DNA of 64,000 nucleotides from assembly GCF_022348185.1 (NCBI RefSeq), contig NZ_JAKRFD010000002.1, positions 434,001-498,000 on the forward strand. The letters run 5' to 3'. This document shows positions 18,183 to 27,984 of the stretch, piece after piece (position 1 is the first letter of the stretch; each line of letters begins with the position of its first letter). Position numbers and translations under genes: made by a program. The DNA comes from Epibacterium sp. Ofav1-8 (lineage in GTDB: Bacteria; Pseudomonadota; Alphaproteobacteria; Rhodobacterales; Rhodobacteraceae). The notes below the pieces were generated by a model. It did not search any database. It was not told the DNA's origin and saw only the letters and a program-made list of their open reading frames with translations.

Positions 18183-19223
18183 ATGTCGCAAGAGCTGATC
18201 GACGGGCTGCTGGCCGCGTTTCCGATGCCTGCCGTTCTGATCGATCAGACCGAGCGTTTGATCGCGGCCAATGTCGAAGGCGCAACCCTGCTTGGCCCGC
18301 AGGTGATCGGGCGCCATTTTGCCACCATCCTGCGGCAACCCAATGTGACCTCGGCGATCGAGTCCTGCTTGCTTGATCGCCAGCCACGCACCGCGCGCCA
18401 CCTGTCCAATGACGGCGCGCAGGACACCACCTTTGAGGTCACCCTGCGCTATGTCCCGGGGGTGGGCGCGGTCAAGGGCGGCGCGGTGCTGTTGTGTTTC
18501 GACGACATCACCGACCGGGAGCAGGCCAGTCAGATGCGACGCGATTTTGTCGCCAACGTCAGCCATGAGCTGCGCACGCCGCTGACGGCGCTGATGGGGT
18601 TCATCGAGACCCTGCGCGGGGCCGCACGGGACGATGCCGATGCACGCGACCGGTTTCTCAATATCATGGAGGGCGAAGCCAGCCGGATGAATCGCCTGGT
18701 GGGGGACCTGCTGTCGCTGAACCGGGTGGAAAGCGAGGAACGCGTCCGCCCGAAAGAGCGGATCGATCTGGTCAGCTACCTGAACTCCACCATCAAATCG
18801 CTTGGCCCGCTGGCGGAATCCGGCGGCACCGCACTGACGCTTGATGCGCCGGATGCGCCGGTGGAAATCCCCGCCGATCCCGATCAGATCCAGCAGGTGT
18901 TCACCAACCTGATCGAGAATGCGCTGAAATACGGGGGCGAGACGGTCACCGTCTCCCTGAGCGCGCTGGACCGCGATCCGGCCCTGCGTTGCCCGGCCGT
19001 GCGGGTGCAGGTGACGGATGATGGCCCCGGCATCGATCCGGTGCATCTGCCGCGCCTCACCGAACGGTTCTATCGCGCCGACAACCACCGGTCGCGGGAG
19101 CTGGGCGGCACCGGCCTCGGGCTGGCGATCGTCAAGCATATCATCAACCGCCACCGGGGACGGCTGCGGGTGGAAAGCGACCTCGGCAAGGGCGCAACCT
19201 TCACGGTGATCCTGCCGCGATAA
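18183..19223 (+). CDS. phoR: phosphate regulon sensor histidine kinase PhoR
   Basis: A 346-residue kinase. A PAS-like region (residues 1-115, [21 protein letters not shown]) is followed by HisKA with His128 in [13 protein letters not shown] and a HATPase domain with N, G1 and G2 boxes ([42 protein letters not shown]). No transmembrane segment is evident, unlike E. coli PhoR; this shorter soluble form occurs in alphaproteobacteria. Its place at the head of the pst-phoU-phoB cluster supports the assignment. It should autophosphorylate and control PhoB. Confidence 0.9.
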   Translation: MSQELIDGLLAAFPMPAVLIDQTERLIAANVEGATLLGPQVIGRHFATILRQPNVTSAIESCLLDRQPRTARHLSNDGAQDTTFEVTLRYVPGVGAVKGGAVLLCFDDITDREQASQMRRDFVANVSHELRTPLTALMGFIETLRGAARDDADARDRFLNIMEGEASRMNRLVGDLLSLNRVESEERVRPKERIDLVSYLNSTIKSLGPLAESGGTALTLDAPDAPVEIPADPDQIQQVFTNLIENALKYGGETVTVSLSALDRDPALRCPAVRVQVTDDGPGIDPVHLPRLTERFYRADNHRSRELGGTGLGLAIVKHIINRHRGRLRVESDLGKGATFTVILPR

Positions 19224-19266
19224 GCGCTGCGCGACCCGAAAACCTGCATTCTGTGACAACATGTTA

Positions 19267-19305
19267 ACGGCCGGCACCTGCGGAAACCCCGCGCGTGCCG
19301 GCCGT
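19267..19305 (+). terminator. hairpin after phoR
   Basis: Perfect 11-base arms (19267-19277 and 19295-19305) separated by 17 bases, with no U tract. A possible terminator or attenuator isolating phoR from the Pho-boxed pstS promoter. Confidence 0.5.
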
Positions 19306-19366
19306 AGGCCATGTAAAACAGCGCGCTTTGCGAACTGTTTCAGTTTTTTTCTCTTCCGGGCGCCGG

Positions 19367-19395
19367 TTGTCATACAGCTGTTACACAGCTGTCAC
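19367..19395 (+). promoter_or_regulatory. three-unit Pho box upstream of pstS
   Basis: Three seven-base units TTGTCAT, CTGTTAC and CTGTCAC, each separated by exactly four bases (11-bp period), matching the PhoB-binding pattern CTGTCAT-N4. It begins 112 bases upstream of the pstS start. Two units bind one PhoB dimer; the third suggests an extended, cooperative site. Confidence 0.85.
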
Positions 19396-19478
19396 AAAAG
19401 CCACACCTGCGCCTTCTAGGAGGGGCGCAAGATCATCTTGGGGGTGATCGTAAACTTCTTAAACTCATGGAGACGTAA

Positions 19479-20519
19479 ATGTCCTTTGTGAAACTGACCG
19501 CATCGACCCTGGCCATCGCCGCCGTGTCGGCCACCGCAGCTGCTGCTCGTGACCAGGTGCAGATCGCTGGCTCCTCCACCGTTCTGCCTTACGCGTCGAT
19601 CGTGGCGGAAGTGTTCGGCGAGAACACCGACTTCCCGACCCCGGTCGTGGAATCCGGCGGTTCCTCCGCTGGCCTGAAGCGCTTCTGCGAAGGCGTTGGC
19701 GAAAACACCATCGACGTTGCAAACGCATCCCGCAAGATCCGCGAAAAAGAGATCAAGGCCTGTGCCGACAACGGCGTGACCGACATCATCGAAGTGCGCA
19801 TCGGCTATGACGGCATCGTGTTTGCCTCCCAGCAGTCCGGTCCCGACTTCGCCGCGTTTGAACCGGCCGACATCTACAACGCCATCGGCGCAACCGTCGT
19901 GAAAGACGGCGAGCTGGTCGCCAACCCGCACCAGAACTGGTCCGAGTTCAACAGCGATCTGCCCGATGCGGAAATCGCCATGTTCATCCCCGGCACCAAG
20001 CACGGCACCCGCGAAGTCTTCGAAGAAAAAGTCCTGCTGCAGGGCTGTGAAGACACCGGCGCCGTTGCCGCCATGGAAGAAAAAGGCATGGACGAAGACG
20101 CCATCGAAGACGCGTGCTTCGACGTGCGTCAGGACGGCAAGTCCGTGGACATCGACGGTGACTACACCGAGACCCTGGCGCGTATCGACGCCAACACCAA
20201 CGGCATCGGCGTGTTCGGCCTGGCGTTCTACGAGAACAACACCGACAAGCTGAAAGTGGCGACCATGTCCGGCGTGACCCCGTCCACCGAGACCATCTCC
20301 ACCGGCGAATACCCCGTGTCCCGCCCGCTGTTCTTCTACGTGAAGAAAGCCCACATCGGCGTGATCCCGGGCCTGCAGGAATACGCACAGTTCTTCGTGG
20401 CTGACGAGATCGCAGGCCCCTCCGGCCCGCTCGCCAACTACGGTCTGGTTTCGGATCCGGAACTGGCCAAAACCCAGGACGCCGTCGCCAACGCGACCAC
20501 CATGGGCTCCGGCAGCTAA
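19479..20519 (+). CDS. pstS: phosphate ABC transporter substrate-binding protein PstS
   Basis: A 346-residue periplasmic phosphate-binding protein. The signal peptide MSFVKLTASTLAIAAVSATAAAA is followed by the phosphate-loop motif IAGSSTVLPYASIVAE, then ESGGSSAGLKRFCEG and PGTKHGTREVFEE. It lies directly behind the Pho box, so high expression under phosphate starvation is expected. A GC-rich hairpin follows it. The codons are strongly C-ended, in keeping with high expression. Confidence 0.95.
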   Translation: MSFVKLTASTLAIAAVSATAAAARDQVQIAGSSTVLPYASIVAEVFGENTDFPTPVVESGGSSAGLKRFCEGVGENTIDVANASRKIREKEIKACADNGVTDIIEVRIGYDGIVFASQQSGPDFAAFEPADIYNAIGATVVKDGELVANPHQNWSEFNSDLPDAEIAMFIPGTKHGTREVFEEKVLLQGCEDTGAVAAMEEKGMDEDAIEDACFDVRQDGKSVDIDGDYTETLARIDANTNGIGVFGLAFYENNTDKLKVATMSGVTPSTETISTGEYPVSRPLFFYVKKAHIGVIPGLQEYAQFFVADEIAGPSGPLANYGLVSDPELAKTQDAVANATTMGSGS

Positions 20520-20540
20520 ATCCGGCCCTAGGCCAAATGT

Positions 20541-20567
20541 TGGGGGCGGTGTCTAGCGCCGCCCCCA
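20541..20567 (+). promoter_or_regulatory. pstS-pstC intercistronic hairpin
   Basis: Nine-base arms (20541-20549 and 20559-20567) with a nine-base loop and no clear U run. Probably protects the pstS message and reduces read-through into pstC. Confidence 0.6.
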
Positions 20568-20595
20568 TTCCCTTTCTGGACGTTTTACCGACAAC

Positions 20596-22086
20596 ATGAC
20601 CTCGGGGGTTACGATGCCACTTTTCTGGCTGATCTTGATCGTGCTCGTGATCGCGGCGGTGGGCTATATGCTCGGCCGATCGCGGGCGCTGGCCAATGCG
20701 GGGGGCGACAGCAGAGAGCTGCACTCGCTGCCGTCCTATTACGGCTGGAACGTGGCGCTCAAAGCTATGGTGCCCACCTTCGGGCTTTTGATCGTCTGGC
20801 TTCTGGCGCAACCGCTCTATGTCAACTCGGTGATCTCCGGCATGATCCCCGACAGTGCCATCGACGACGGCTCCTCGCGCGGGCTGGTGATGGCAGAGGT
20901 GCGCCGGGCGGCGACCGGTCTCGACAATGCGGTCGCGCAGGGGCTGATGGACGAGGACTTCGCCCGCAACGCCCGCGCCGATTTCACCGATGTGACCCAG
21001 CGCCTCAAGGATGCCGGGCAGATCGTGACAGCCGAGGTGACCCAGACCGTGCTGCGCGCCGCGCAGCGTTACCGGATCGTCAATTCCACCGGCTATCTGA
21101 TCATGTCGATCGCGGCGATCGTGGTCGCGCTGGCGGGCACGCTGTTCGCCCTGCGTGAAACCCGCGCCCTGTTCCGCGCCCGCAACGTGGTTGAATTCGG
21201 CATCCACGCGCTGCTGGTGGCGGCCGCCTCGATCGCCATCCTGACCACGGTGGGCATCGTGCTGTCGCTGGTGTTCAACACCTGGGAGTTCTTCCGCCTC
21301 TATCCGGCAAGCGACTTCTTCTTCGGCCTCAACTGGGCGCCGAGCTTCTCTGGCCGCGGCGGGTCGTCCGACCTCGGCGTGCTGCCGCTGCTGTGGGGCA
21401 CCTTCTACATCTCCATCGTGGCGCTGGCCGTGGCGGTGCCGATCGGCCTCTTTGCCGCGATCTACCTGTCGGAATACGCCAGCCCCCGGGTCCGTTCCGT
21501 GGCCAAGCCGCTGCTGGAGATCCTCGCCGGTATCCCGACCATCGTCTACGGTCTGTTTGCCTTGCTCACCGTTGGTCCGCTGCTGCTGAAAGTCTTTGGC
21601 GATGACGGGCTCGGCTGGATGCAGGCCGGCACCGCCGTGATGACCGCCGGTCTGGTGATGGGCATCATGCTCATTCCCTTTGTGTCCTCGCTGTCCGACG
21701 ACATCATCAACGCGGTGCCGCAGGCGATGCGCGACGGCTCTTACGGGCTGGGTGCGACGCAATCGGAAACCATCCGCCAGGTGGTGATCCCGGCAGCACT
21801 GCCCGGCATCGTCGGCGCCATCCTGCTGGCGGCCTCGCGCGCCATCGGCGAGACCATGATCGTGGTGCTTGGGGCAGGGGCCGCGGCCCGGCTCAGTCTC
21901 AACCCCTTTGAGGCGATGACCACCGTCACCGCCAAGATCGTCAGCCAGTTGACCGGGGACGCCGACTTTGCCAGCCCCGAGGCGCTGGTCGCCTTCGCCC
22001 TCGGCATGACCCTCTTCGTGCTGACGCTGGGTCTCAACATCATCGCCCTCTACATCGTCCGCAAATACCGGGAGCAGTACGAATGA
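20596..22086 (+). CDS. pstC: phosphate ABC transporter permease PstC
   Basis: A 496-residue permease, longer than E. coli PstC because of an N-terminal half with its own membrane spans and a soluble segment (residues about 60-165). The conserved core starts near residue 260 (LLWGTFYISIVALAVAVPIGLFAAIYLSEYA) and includes the EILAGIPTIVYGLFAL and SRAIGETMIVVL motifs of BPD transporters. An alternative start is ATG 20614. It pairs with PstA, whose start overlaps its stop by four bases. Confidence 0.93.
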   Translation: MTSGVTMPLFWLILIVLVIAAVGYMLGRSRALANAGGDSRELHSLPSYYGWNVALKAMVPTFGLLIVWLLAQPLYVNSVISGMIPDSAIDDGSSRGLVMAEVRRAATGLDNAVAQGLMDEDFARNARADFTDVTQRLKDAGQIVTAEVTQTVLRAAQRYRIVNSTGYLIMSIAAIVVALAGTLFALRETRALFRARNVVEFGIHALLVAAASIAILTTVGIVLSLVFNTWEFFRLYPASDFFFGLNWAPSFSGRGGSSDLGVLPLLWGTFYISIVALAVAVPIGLFAAIYLSEYASPRVRSVAKPLLEILAGIPTIVYGLFALLTVGPLLLKVFGDDGLGWMQAGTAVMTAGLVMGIMLIPFVSSLSDDIINAVPQAMRDGSYGLGATQSETIRQVVIPAALPGIVGAILLAASRAIGETMIVVLGAGAAARLSLNPFEAMTTVTAKIVSQLTGDADFASPEALVAFALGMTLFVLTLGLNIIALYIVRKYREQYE

Positions 22087-23411
22087 CCGACGCAAGCATG
22101 GACAACCCGACCCCTGCACGCTCCAGGTCGCTGAGCCAGACCGACCCCAACACGCGCCGTCGCAACGCCGCAGAGAGACGTTTTCGCGCCTACGGTATGG
22201 CTGCGATCCTGGTCGGCCTGTTCTTCCTGACGGTGCTGTTCGTGTCGATCGTCCGCTCCGGCCTGCCGGCCTTTACCCGGACGGTGGTGACGGTGGACTT
22301 CACCCTCACCCAGGAGCAGATGGACGCCGCCGAAAGCGAATTGTTCAAGACCAAGGCCTATTCGAACCTGTTCATCGCCTCCCTCCAGGAGCAGCTGCAA
22401 CAGCGCGGCATGACCGTGGAATTCGACGAGGCGGCGATCGAGCGCCTGCTCGGCAAGGTGGGCGGCACCCTGCGGGCCCACTACCAGGCGAACCCGGATG
22501 AGCTGAGCCAACCGGTGGCTTTTGAACTTGCGGCCTCCAGCCGGGTCGACGGCTACTTCAAGGGCCGGGTGCAACGCGAAACCCTGCAAGACAGCCGCTT
22601 CCTGCAATTGAGCGACCTCGATCTGGTCGATGCGCTGGAAGAGGCGGGCATCATCAAGCAAGCCTTCAGCTGGGCCTTTATCACGGGCGCCGACTCGGGC
22701 GTGGACAACCCCGGCGGGGCCGGGATCGGCGCCTCGGTTGTCGGCTCCTTCTTCATGATGCTGGTGGTTCTGGTGCTGTCGCTGCCGATCGGCGTTGCCG
22801 CGTCGATCTACCTGGAAGAGTTTGCACCGCAGAACCGCTTTACCGACCTGATCGAGGTGAACATCTCCAACCTCGCGGCGGTGCCGTCGATCGTGTTTGG
22901 TATCCTCGGCCTTGCGGTGTTCATCCAGTTCATGCATCTGCCGCAATCCGCGCCGCTGGTGGGGGGGCTGGTACTGTCGCTGATGACGCTGCCCACCATC
23001 ATCATCTCCACCCGCGCGTCGCTGAAGGCGGTGCCGCCGTCGATCCGTGACGCGGCCCTCGGCGTGGGCGCATCGAAGATGCAGGCGGTGTTCCATCACG
23101 TGTTGCCGCTGGCCGCACCGGGTATCCTGACCGGCACCATCATCGGCCTCGCCCAGGCGCTTGGGGAAACCGCACCGCTGTTGCTGATCGGCATGGTCGG
23201 CTTTGTGGCCCGCGGCTATCCCGAAGGCTTTGTCGAAGGCTTCACCGAGCCGAACTCGGCCATGCCGGCCCAGATCTACACCTGGGCGGCGCGCGCGGAT
23301 GTCAGCTTTTACGAAAAGGCCTGGGGTGGCATCATCATCCTGCTTGCCTTCCTCTTGACCATGAACATCATCGCCATCATCCTGCGCCGTCGCTTCGAGC
23401 GTCGCTGGTAA
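22083..23411 (+). CDS. pstA: phosphate ABC transporter permease PstA
   Basis: A 442-residue permease with one N-terminal membrane span, a periplasmic domain of about 160 residues, and a C-terminal BPD permease core ([48 protein letters not shown]). The extra periplasmic domain is typical of alphaproteobacterial PstA. It sits in the pst operon between pstC and pstB. Confidence 0.93.
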   Translation: MTDASMDNPTPARSRSLSQTDPNTRRRNAAERRFRAYGMAAILVGLFFLTVLFVSIVRSGLPAFTRTVVTVDFTLTQEQMDAAESELFKTKAYSNLFIASLQEQLQQRGMTVEFDEAAIERLLGKVGGTLRAHYQANPDELSQPVAFELAASSRVDGYFKGRVQRETLQDSRFLQLSDLDLVDALEEAGIIKQAFSWAFITGADSGVDNPGGAGIGASVVGSFFMMLVVLVLSLPIGVAASIYLEEFAPQNRFTDLIEVNISNLAAVPSIVFGILGLAVFIQFMHLPQSAPLVGGLVLSLMTLPTIIISTRASLKAVPPSIRDAALGVGASKMQAVFHHVLPLAAPGILTGTIIGLAQALGETAPLLLIGMVGFVARGYPEGFVEGFTEPNSAMPAQIYTWAARADVSFYEKAWGGIIILLAFLLTMNIIAIILRRRFERRW

Positions 23412-23425
23412 GGGGAGTATTTCAA

Positions 23426-24223
23426 ATGAACGACATGACAGCAGTGGATAAGACCGTGGAAACTCAACGTACCAAGATCGCCGCGCAAAACGTCAACGTC
23501 TATTACGGCGACAGCCACGCCATCAAGGACGTCAACGTGGAAATCGAAGACAAGACCGTGACCGCCTTTATCGGCCCGTCCGGCTGCGGCAAGTCGACCT
23601 TTCTGCGGTGCCTGAACCGGATGAACGACACCATCGACATCTGCCGGGTGACCGGGGATATCCTGCTCGAAGGCGAAGACATCTACGCCAAGAGCGTCGA
23701 CCCGGTGCAGCTGCGGGCGCAGGTGGGGATGGTGTTCCAGAAGCCGAACCCGTTCCCCAAATCGATCTATGACAACGTCGCATATGGTCCGCGTATCCAC
23801 GGGATGGCCAAATCCAAATCAGACCTGGACGACATCGTCGAGAAATCCCTGCGCCGCGGCGCCATCTGGGATGAGGTCAAGGACCGTCTTCATGCGCCCG
23901 GCACCGGCCTGTCCGGTGGTCAGCAACAGCGTCTGTGCATTGCCCGCGCCGTTGCCACCGAACCCGAGGTGCTGCTGATGGACGAGCCGTGCTCCGCACT
24001 GGACCCGATCGCCACCGCGCAGGTGGAGGAGCTAATCGACGAGCTGCGCGAGAACTATTCGGTCGTGATCGTGACCCACTCGATGCAACAGGCGGCGCGC
24101 GTCAGCCAGAAGACCGCCTTCTTCCACCTCGGCAACCTGGTGGAATTCGGTCCCACCGGTCAGATCTTTACCAACCCCGAAGATCCGCGCACCGAAAGCT
24201 ACATCACCGGCCGTATCGGCTAA
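23426..24223 (+). CDS. pstB: phosphate ABC transporter ATP-binding protein PstB
   Basis: A 265-residue ABC ATPase. Walker A is [19 protein letters not shown], followed by the PstB-specific Q-loop region [20 protein letters not shown], the signature [14 protein letters not shown], Walker [14 protein letters not shown] and the switch [12 protein letters not shown]. It powers phosphate uptake through PstCA and takes part with PhoU in signalling to PhoR. Confidence 0.96.
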   Translation: MNDMTAVDKTVETQRTKIAAQNVNVYYGDSHAIKDVNVEIEDKTVTAFIGPSGCGKSTFLRCLNRMNDTIDICRVTGDILLEGEDIYAKSVDPVQLRAQVGMVFQKPNPFPKSIYDNVAYGPRIHGMAKSKSDLDDIVEKSLRRGAIWDEVKDRLHAPGTGLSGGQQQRLCIARAVATEPEVLLMDEPCSALDPIATAQVEELIDELRENYSVVIVTHSMQQAARVSQKTAFFHLGNLVEFGPTGQIFTNPEDPRTESYITGRIG

Positions 24224-24240
24224 GGCAGAGAGACAGTCTC

Positions 24241-24951
24241 ATGGAAGAACAACATATCGCATCCGCCTTTGACCGGGATCTCGAAGCGATTCAGGCCCGG
24301 ATCATGAAGATGGGTGGCCTCGTGGAGGCTGCCATCATGGAAGCCGCCCGGGCCCTGGAAACCCGTGACGAGGAACTGGCCGCCCAGGTGGTCAAGGCCG
24401 ACGCCGCCATCGACGGTCTCGAAGAGATGATCAACGAGGACGCCGCCCGGGTGATCGCCATTCGCGCCCCAGCGGCGGTGGACCTGCGCGTGGTGCTCAG
24501 CGTCATGAAGATCTCCGGCCATCTCGAACGCATCGGCGACTATGCCAAGAACATGGCAAAGCGCACTGGCGTGCTGGCCCAGAGCCCGGCCGTGGCCGAC
24601 AGCGCCGCCGCCCTGCGTCGCATGGCCCGCGAAGTGGAACTGATGCTGAAGGATGCGCTGGACAGCTATATCCAGCGTGACGTGGAACTGGCCCAGGATG
24701 TCATCGACCGCGACCGCGATGTCGATCAGATGTACAATGCGCTGTTTCGCGAATTCCTGACCCATATGATGGAAGATCCGCGCAACATCACCTCCTGCAT
24801 GCATCTGCATTTCATCGCCAAGAACATCGAACGCATGGGCGACCACGTGACCGCCATGGCAGAGCAGGTGGTCTATCTCGTGACCGGCAACAAGCCGGAA
24901 GAAGAGCGCGCGAAGGCGGACACCACCTCTATTTCGACCCAGGAGGTCTAA
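24241..24951 (+). CDS. phoU: phosphate signalling complex protein PhoU
   Basis: A 236-residue all-helical protein with two PhoU repeats, each with the E/D-x3-D metal-binding helix (VDLRVVLSVMKISGHLERIGDYAKNMA; later MHLHFIAKNIERMGDHVTAMAE). It connects the Pst transporter with PhoR and represses the Pho regulon when phosphate is plentiful. The ATG at 24241 follows pstB closely, and phoB begins three bases after its stop. Confidence 0.95.
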   Translation: MEEQHIASAFDRDLEAIQARIMKMGGLVEAAIMEAARALETRDEELAAQVVKADAAIDGLEEMINEDAARVIAIRAPAAVDLRVVLSVMKISGHLERIGDYAKNMAKRTGVLAQSPAVADSAAALRRMAREVELMLKDALDSYIQRDVELAQDVIDRDRDVDQMYNALFREFLTHMMEDPRNITSCMHLHFIAKNIERMGDHVTAMAEQVVYLVTGNKPEEERAKADTTSISTQEV

Positions 24952-24954
24952 GCC

Positions 24955-25644
24955 ATGGCAGTCGATCAGCCCACAGTTCTGGTCGTCGAAGACGAACTGG
25001 CACAGCGCGAAGTGCTGGCCTACAACCTGGAGGCCGACGGCTTTCGGGTGATCAAGGCGGAAAACGGTGAGGAAGCCCTGCTTCTGGTCGAGGAAGACAT
25101 GCCCGACATCATCGTTCTGGACTGGATGATGCCCAATCTGACCGGGATCGAAGTCTGTCGCCGCCTGAAGACCCGCAACGAGACCCGTGGCATTCCGATC
25201 ATCATGCTGTCGGCCCGCTCCGAGGAGGTCGACAAGGTCCGCGGCCTGGAAACCGGCGCCGATGATTATGTGGTCAAACCCTATTCGGTGATCGAACTGA
25301 TGGCCCGGGTGCGCACCCAGCTGCGGCGGGTGCGCCCCGCCACCGTCGGCATGCGGCTGGAATTCGACGACATCATCCTGGATGCCGAAACCCACAAGGT
25401 CAGCCGTGCCGAACAGCCGTTGAAACTGGGCCCGACCGAGTTTCGCCTGCTGTCCACCTTCATGGAGAAACCGGGCCGGGTCTGGAGCCGGGAACAGCTC
25501 TTGGATCGGGTTTGGGGGCGCGACATCTATGTGGATACCCGGACCGTGGACGTCCACATCGGTCGGCTGCGCAAGGCCCTGACCCAGCACGGCGGTGAGG
25601 ACCCGGTCCGCACGGTGCGCGGTGCGGGCTATGCCCTAGGATGA
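24955..25644 (+). CDS. phoB: phosphate regulon response regulator PhoB
   Basis: A 229-residue OmpR-class regulator. The receiver domain has acidic pocket residues VVEDE, phosphoacceptor Asp56 in IIVLDWMMP and the lysine in VVKPYS. The winged-helix DNA-binding domain contains FRLLSTFMEKPGRVWSREQLLDRVWG and DVHIGRLRKAL. Expected to bind the Pho box at 19367-19395 after phosphorylation by PhoR. Confidence 0.96.
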   Translation: MAVDQPTVLVVEDELAQREVLAYNLEADGFRVIKAENGEEALLLVEEDMPDIIVLDWMMPNLTGIEVCRRLKTRNETRGIPIIMLSARSEEVDKVRGLETGADDYVVKPYSVIELMARVRTQLRRVRPATVGMRLEFDDIILDAETHKVSRAEQPLKLGPTEFRLLSTFMEKPGRVWSREQLLDRVWGRDIYVDTRTVDVHIGRLRKALTQHGGEDPVRTVRGAGYALG

Positions 25645-25694
25645 TCTTCATCCGTCAGAACCCTGAAAGATAACATCTTTTCTGGATTTTAAAC

Positions 25695-26606
25695 CTAGCG
25701 GGGCAGGGGGTCTTCGGGCTGCGCCTGCCCTGCAAGCCATTCGCGGAACTGCAACAGCCCCGGGTGGCGCGCTCTGGTGATCGGCCACACCAGATAATAG
25801 GCGCCACCGATGTCTTCGGCCTTGGGGTGCAAAGCCACAAGCCGGCCGGTCGCTAGATCCTGCTCCACCAGATAATCCGGCATCAGGGCGGCCCCGAGCC
25901 CGTGCAGCGCCGCCTGATTGATGGTGGAGAACTGGTCATGGAGCGTCCCGGTGAGGGCGGCCTCGGTCTCCACCCCGTGGCGCGCGAACCAATCGGCCCA
26001 GGCCCGTGGCCGGGTCTGGATATGCAACAGCGGCAGGTTCAGCAGATCCGCCGGTTCTGTCACCTGCCTCCGCCGCAGCAACTCTGGCGCGCAGACCGGC
26101 AGGAGCTGTTCGTGCTTCAACAGCAGCGCCTGCGTTCCGGGCCAATCGGCCTGACCAAAATGGATCGCTGCATCAAAGGCTTCGGTGGCGAAGTTGAAGG
26201 GCGCCAGACGGGTGGACATATTGATGGTCACATCCGGATGGCGCCGCGAGAATTCCGGCAACCGGGGCATCAGCCATCGCATGCCAAAGGCCGGCAGGAT
26301 CGCAAGGTTCAGACTGCCCGCCAGCGGTGCGGACTGCACCTGAAGCGTGGCATTTGCAATCCGGTCCAGCGCGTGCCGCAGCTCGTCCGCATAGGCGGCG
26401 GCATCGGGCGTCAGGGTCAAGGCCTTTCCGTCCCGAACCACCAGATCCACCCCCAGCTGACGTTCCAGCGCCTGCAACTGGCGACTGACCGCGCCTTGCG
26501 TCAAAGACAGCTCTGTGGCCGCCGCGGAGGCGCTGCCGAGACGGTCGAGCGCTTCGAGCGCACGCAACGAAGCAATGGAAGGCAAGAAGCGGCGAGGCAC
26601 AGACAT
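25695..26606 (-). CDS. LysR family transcriptional regulator (probably controls gcdH)
   Basis: A 303-residue LysR-type regulator. The N-terminal winged HTH covers residues 1-65 (LRALEALDRLGSASAAATEL, LTQGAVSRQLQALERQLG) and is followed by an effector-binding domain. The ATG at 26606 was taken; an in-frame start ten codons further up (26636) is possible. It is divergent from the glutaryl-CoA dehydrogenase gene with a 94-base gap, the classic arrangement of GcvA/GcdR-like regulators with their target. The effector is presumably glutarate or a lysine catabolite (inference). Confidence 0.85.
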   Translation of the reverse strand: MSVPRRFLPSIASLRALEALDRLGSASAAATELSLTQGAVSRQLQALERQLGVDLVVRDGKALTLTPDAAAYADELRHALDRIANATLQVQSAPLAGSLNLAILPAFGMRWLMPRLPEFSRRHPDVTINMSTRLAPFNFATEAFDAAIHFGQADWPGTQALLLKHEQLLPVCAPELLRRRQVTEPADLLNLPLLHIQTRPRAWADWFARHGVETEAALTGTLHDQFSTINQAALHGLGAALMPDYLVEQDLATGRLVALHPKAEDIGGAYYLVWPITRARHPGLLQFREWLAGQAQPEDPLPR

Positions 26607-26700
26607 GTATGATCTTTTGTCATAGGTGATTGCCAAAGTCTCGCTGTTTTTCGTCGCGGCGCGCGCTTAAGATGTCGTCAACATTTTATTGGAGGTCCCG

Positions 26701-27924
26701 ATGCTGGATGAAAAACCGACCCTTCGCGCAAAAGACGCCCCCGACCTTGGCCAGTTCAGCTGGGAGGATCCGCTGCGTCTGAGCGATCAGCTGACCGAAG
26801 ATGAACGCATGATCGAGGCGTCCGCTCGGGCCTACGCACAGGAAAAACTGCAAAGCCGCGTGACCGAGGCCTATGAGACCGAACAGACCGACCCTGAGAT
26901 CTTCCGCGAGATGGGCGAGATGGGGCTCTTGGGCACCACCATCCCGGAGGAATATGGCGGCCTCGGTGGTGGTTACGTGTCCTACGGGCTGGTTGCGCGC
27001 GAAGTGGAACGCGTCGACAGCGGCTATCGCTCGATGATGTCGGTGCAAAGCTCGCTGGTGATGTATCCGATCTACGCCTATGGCAGCGAAGAGCAGCGGC
27101 AGAAATACCTCCCGAAGCTGGCGTCTGGCGAGTGGATCGGCTGTTTTGGCCTGACCGAACCCGATGCGGGCTCGGACCCGGCGGGCATGAAAACCCGCGC
27201 CGAGAAAACCGAAGGCGGTTACCGCCTGACGGGGTCCAAGATGTGGATCTCCAACGCGCCGATCGCGGATGTCTTTGTGGTCTGGGCCAAATCCGAAGCG
27301 CATGGCGGCAAGATCCGCGGCTTTGTATTGGACAAGGGCACCAAAGGGTTGTCGGCCCCCAAGATCCGACAGAAGATGTCGCTGCGCGCCTCCATCACCG
27401 GCGAGATTGTCCTGGATGGTGTCGAGGTTGGCGAAGAGGCGCTGCTGCCGCATGTCGAAGGTCTGAAAGGTCCGTTTGGCTGCCTGAACCGGGCGCGGTA
27501 CGGCATCAGCTGGGGCGTCATGGGCGCGGCCGAAGCCTGCTGGCATGCCGCCCGTCAATACGGCCTTGATCGTCACCAGTTTGGTCGCCCTCTGGCAAAC
27601 ACGCAGCTGTTCCAGCTGAAACTGGCCAATATGCAGACGGAGATCGCCCTTGGTTTGCAAGCCTCGCTGCGGGTGGGGCGCCTGATGGATGAGGCCAATG
27701 CCGCGCCGGAGATGATCTCTATCGTGAAGCGCAACAACTGCGGCAAGGCGCTGGAAATCGCGCGCCACGCGCGCGACATGCATGGCGGCAACGGCATCAG
27801 CCTGGAGTTCCAGGTGATCCGCCACATGATGAACCTCGAGACGGTGAACACCTACGAGGGCACCCATGATGTGCATGCGCTGATCCTCGGGCGCGCGCAG
27901 ACCGGCTTGCAGGCGTTTTTCTAA
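26701..27924 (+). CDS. gcdH: glutaryl-CoA dehydrogenase (acyl-CoA dehydrogenase family)
   Basis: A 407-residue FAD enzyme. It carries the GCDH features: [83 protein letters not shown] and the catalytic Glu in [15 protein letters not shown]. It oxidises and decarboxylates glutaryl-CoA to crotonyl-CoA in lysine and tryptophan catabolism. ATG 26701 follows TTGGAGG. A terminator follows. Confidence 0.92.
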   Translation: MLDEKPTLRAKDAPDLGQFSWEDPLRLSDQLTEDERMIEASARAYAQEKLQSRVTEAYETEQTDPEIFREMGEMGLLGTTIPEEYGGLGGGYVSYGLVAREVERVDSGYRSMMSVQSSLVMYPIYAYGSEEQRQKYLPKLASGEWIGCFGLTEPDAGSDPAGMKTRAEKTEGGYRLTGSKMWISNAPIADVFVVWAKSEAHGGKIRGFVLDKGTKGLSAPKIRQKMSLRASITGEIVLDGVEVGEEALLPHVEGLKGPFGCLNRARYGISWGVMGAAEACWHAARQYGLDRHQFGRPLANTQLFQLKLANMQTEIALGLQASLRVGRLMDEANAAPEMISIVKRNNCGKALEIARHARDMHGGNGISLEFQVIRHMMNLETVNTYEGTHDVHALILGRAQTGLQAFF

Positions 27925-27949
27925 ACCTTAATGCTGCGCATTACTGCAA

Positions 27950-27984
27950 AACCGCCCATGCATTTATGCAAGGGCGGTTATTTT
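27950..27984 (+). terminator. rho-independent terminator after gcdH
   Basis: Thirteen-base arms with one internal mismatch (27950-27962 and 27967-27979), followed by a T-rich run. Confidence 0.85.

Noticed and set aside
19984-22119. 711-codon open frame on the minus strand
   Set aside because: It mirrors pstS and pstC, is extremely rich in Arg, Gln, His and Gly, and lies opposite confidently assigned genes.
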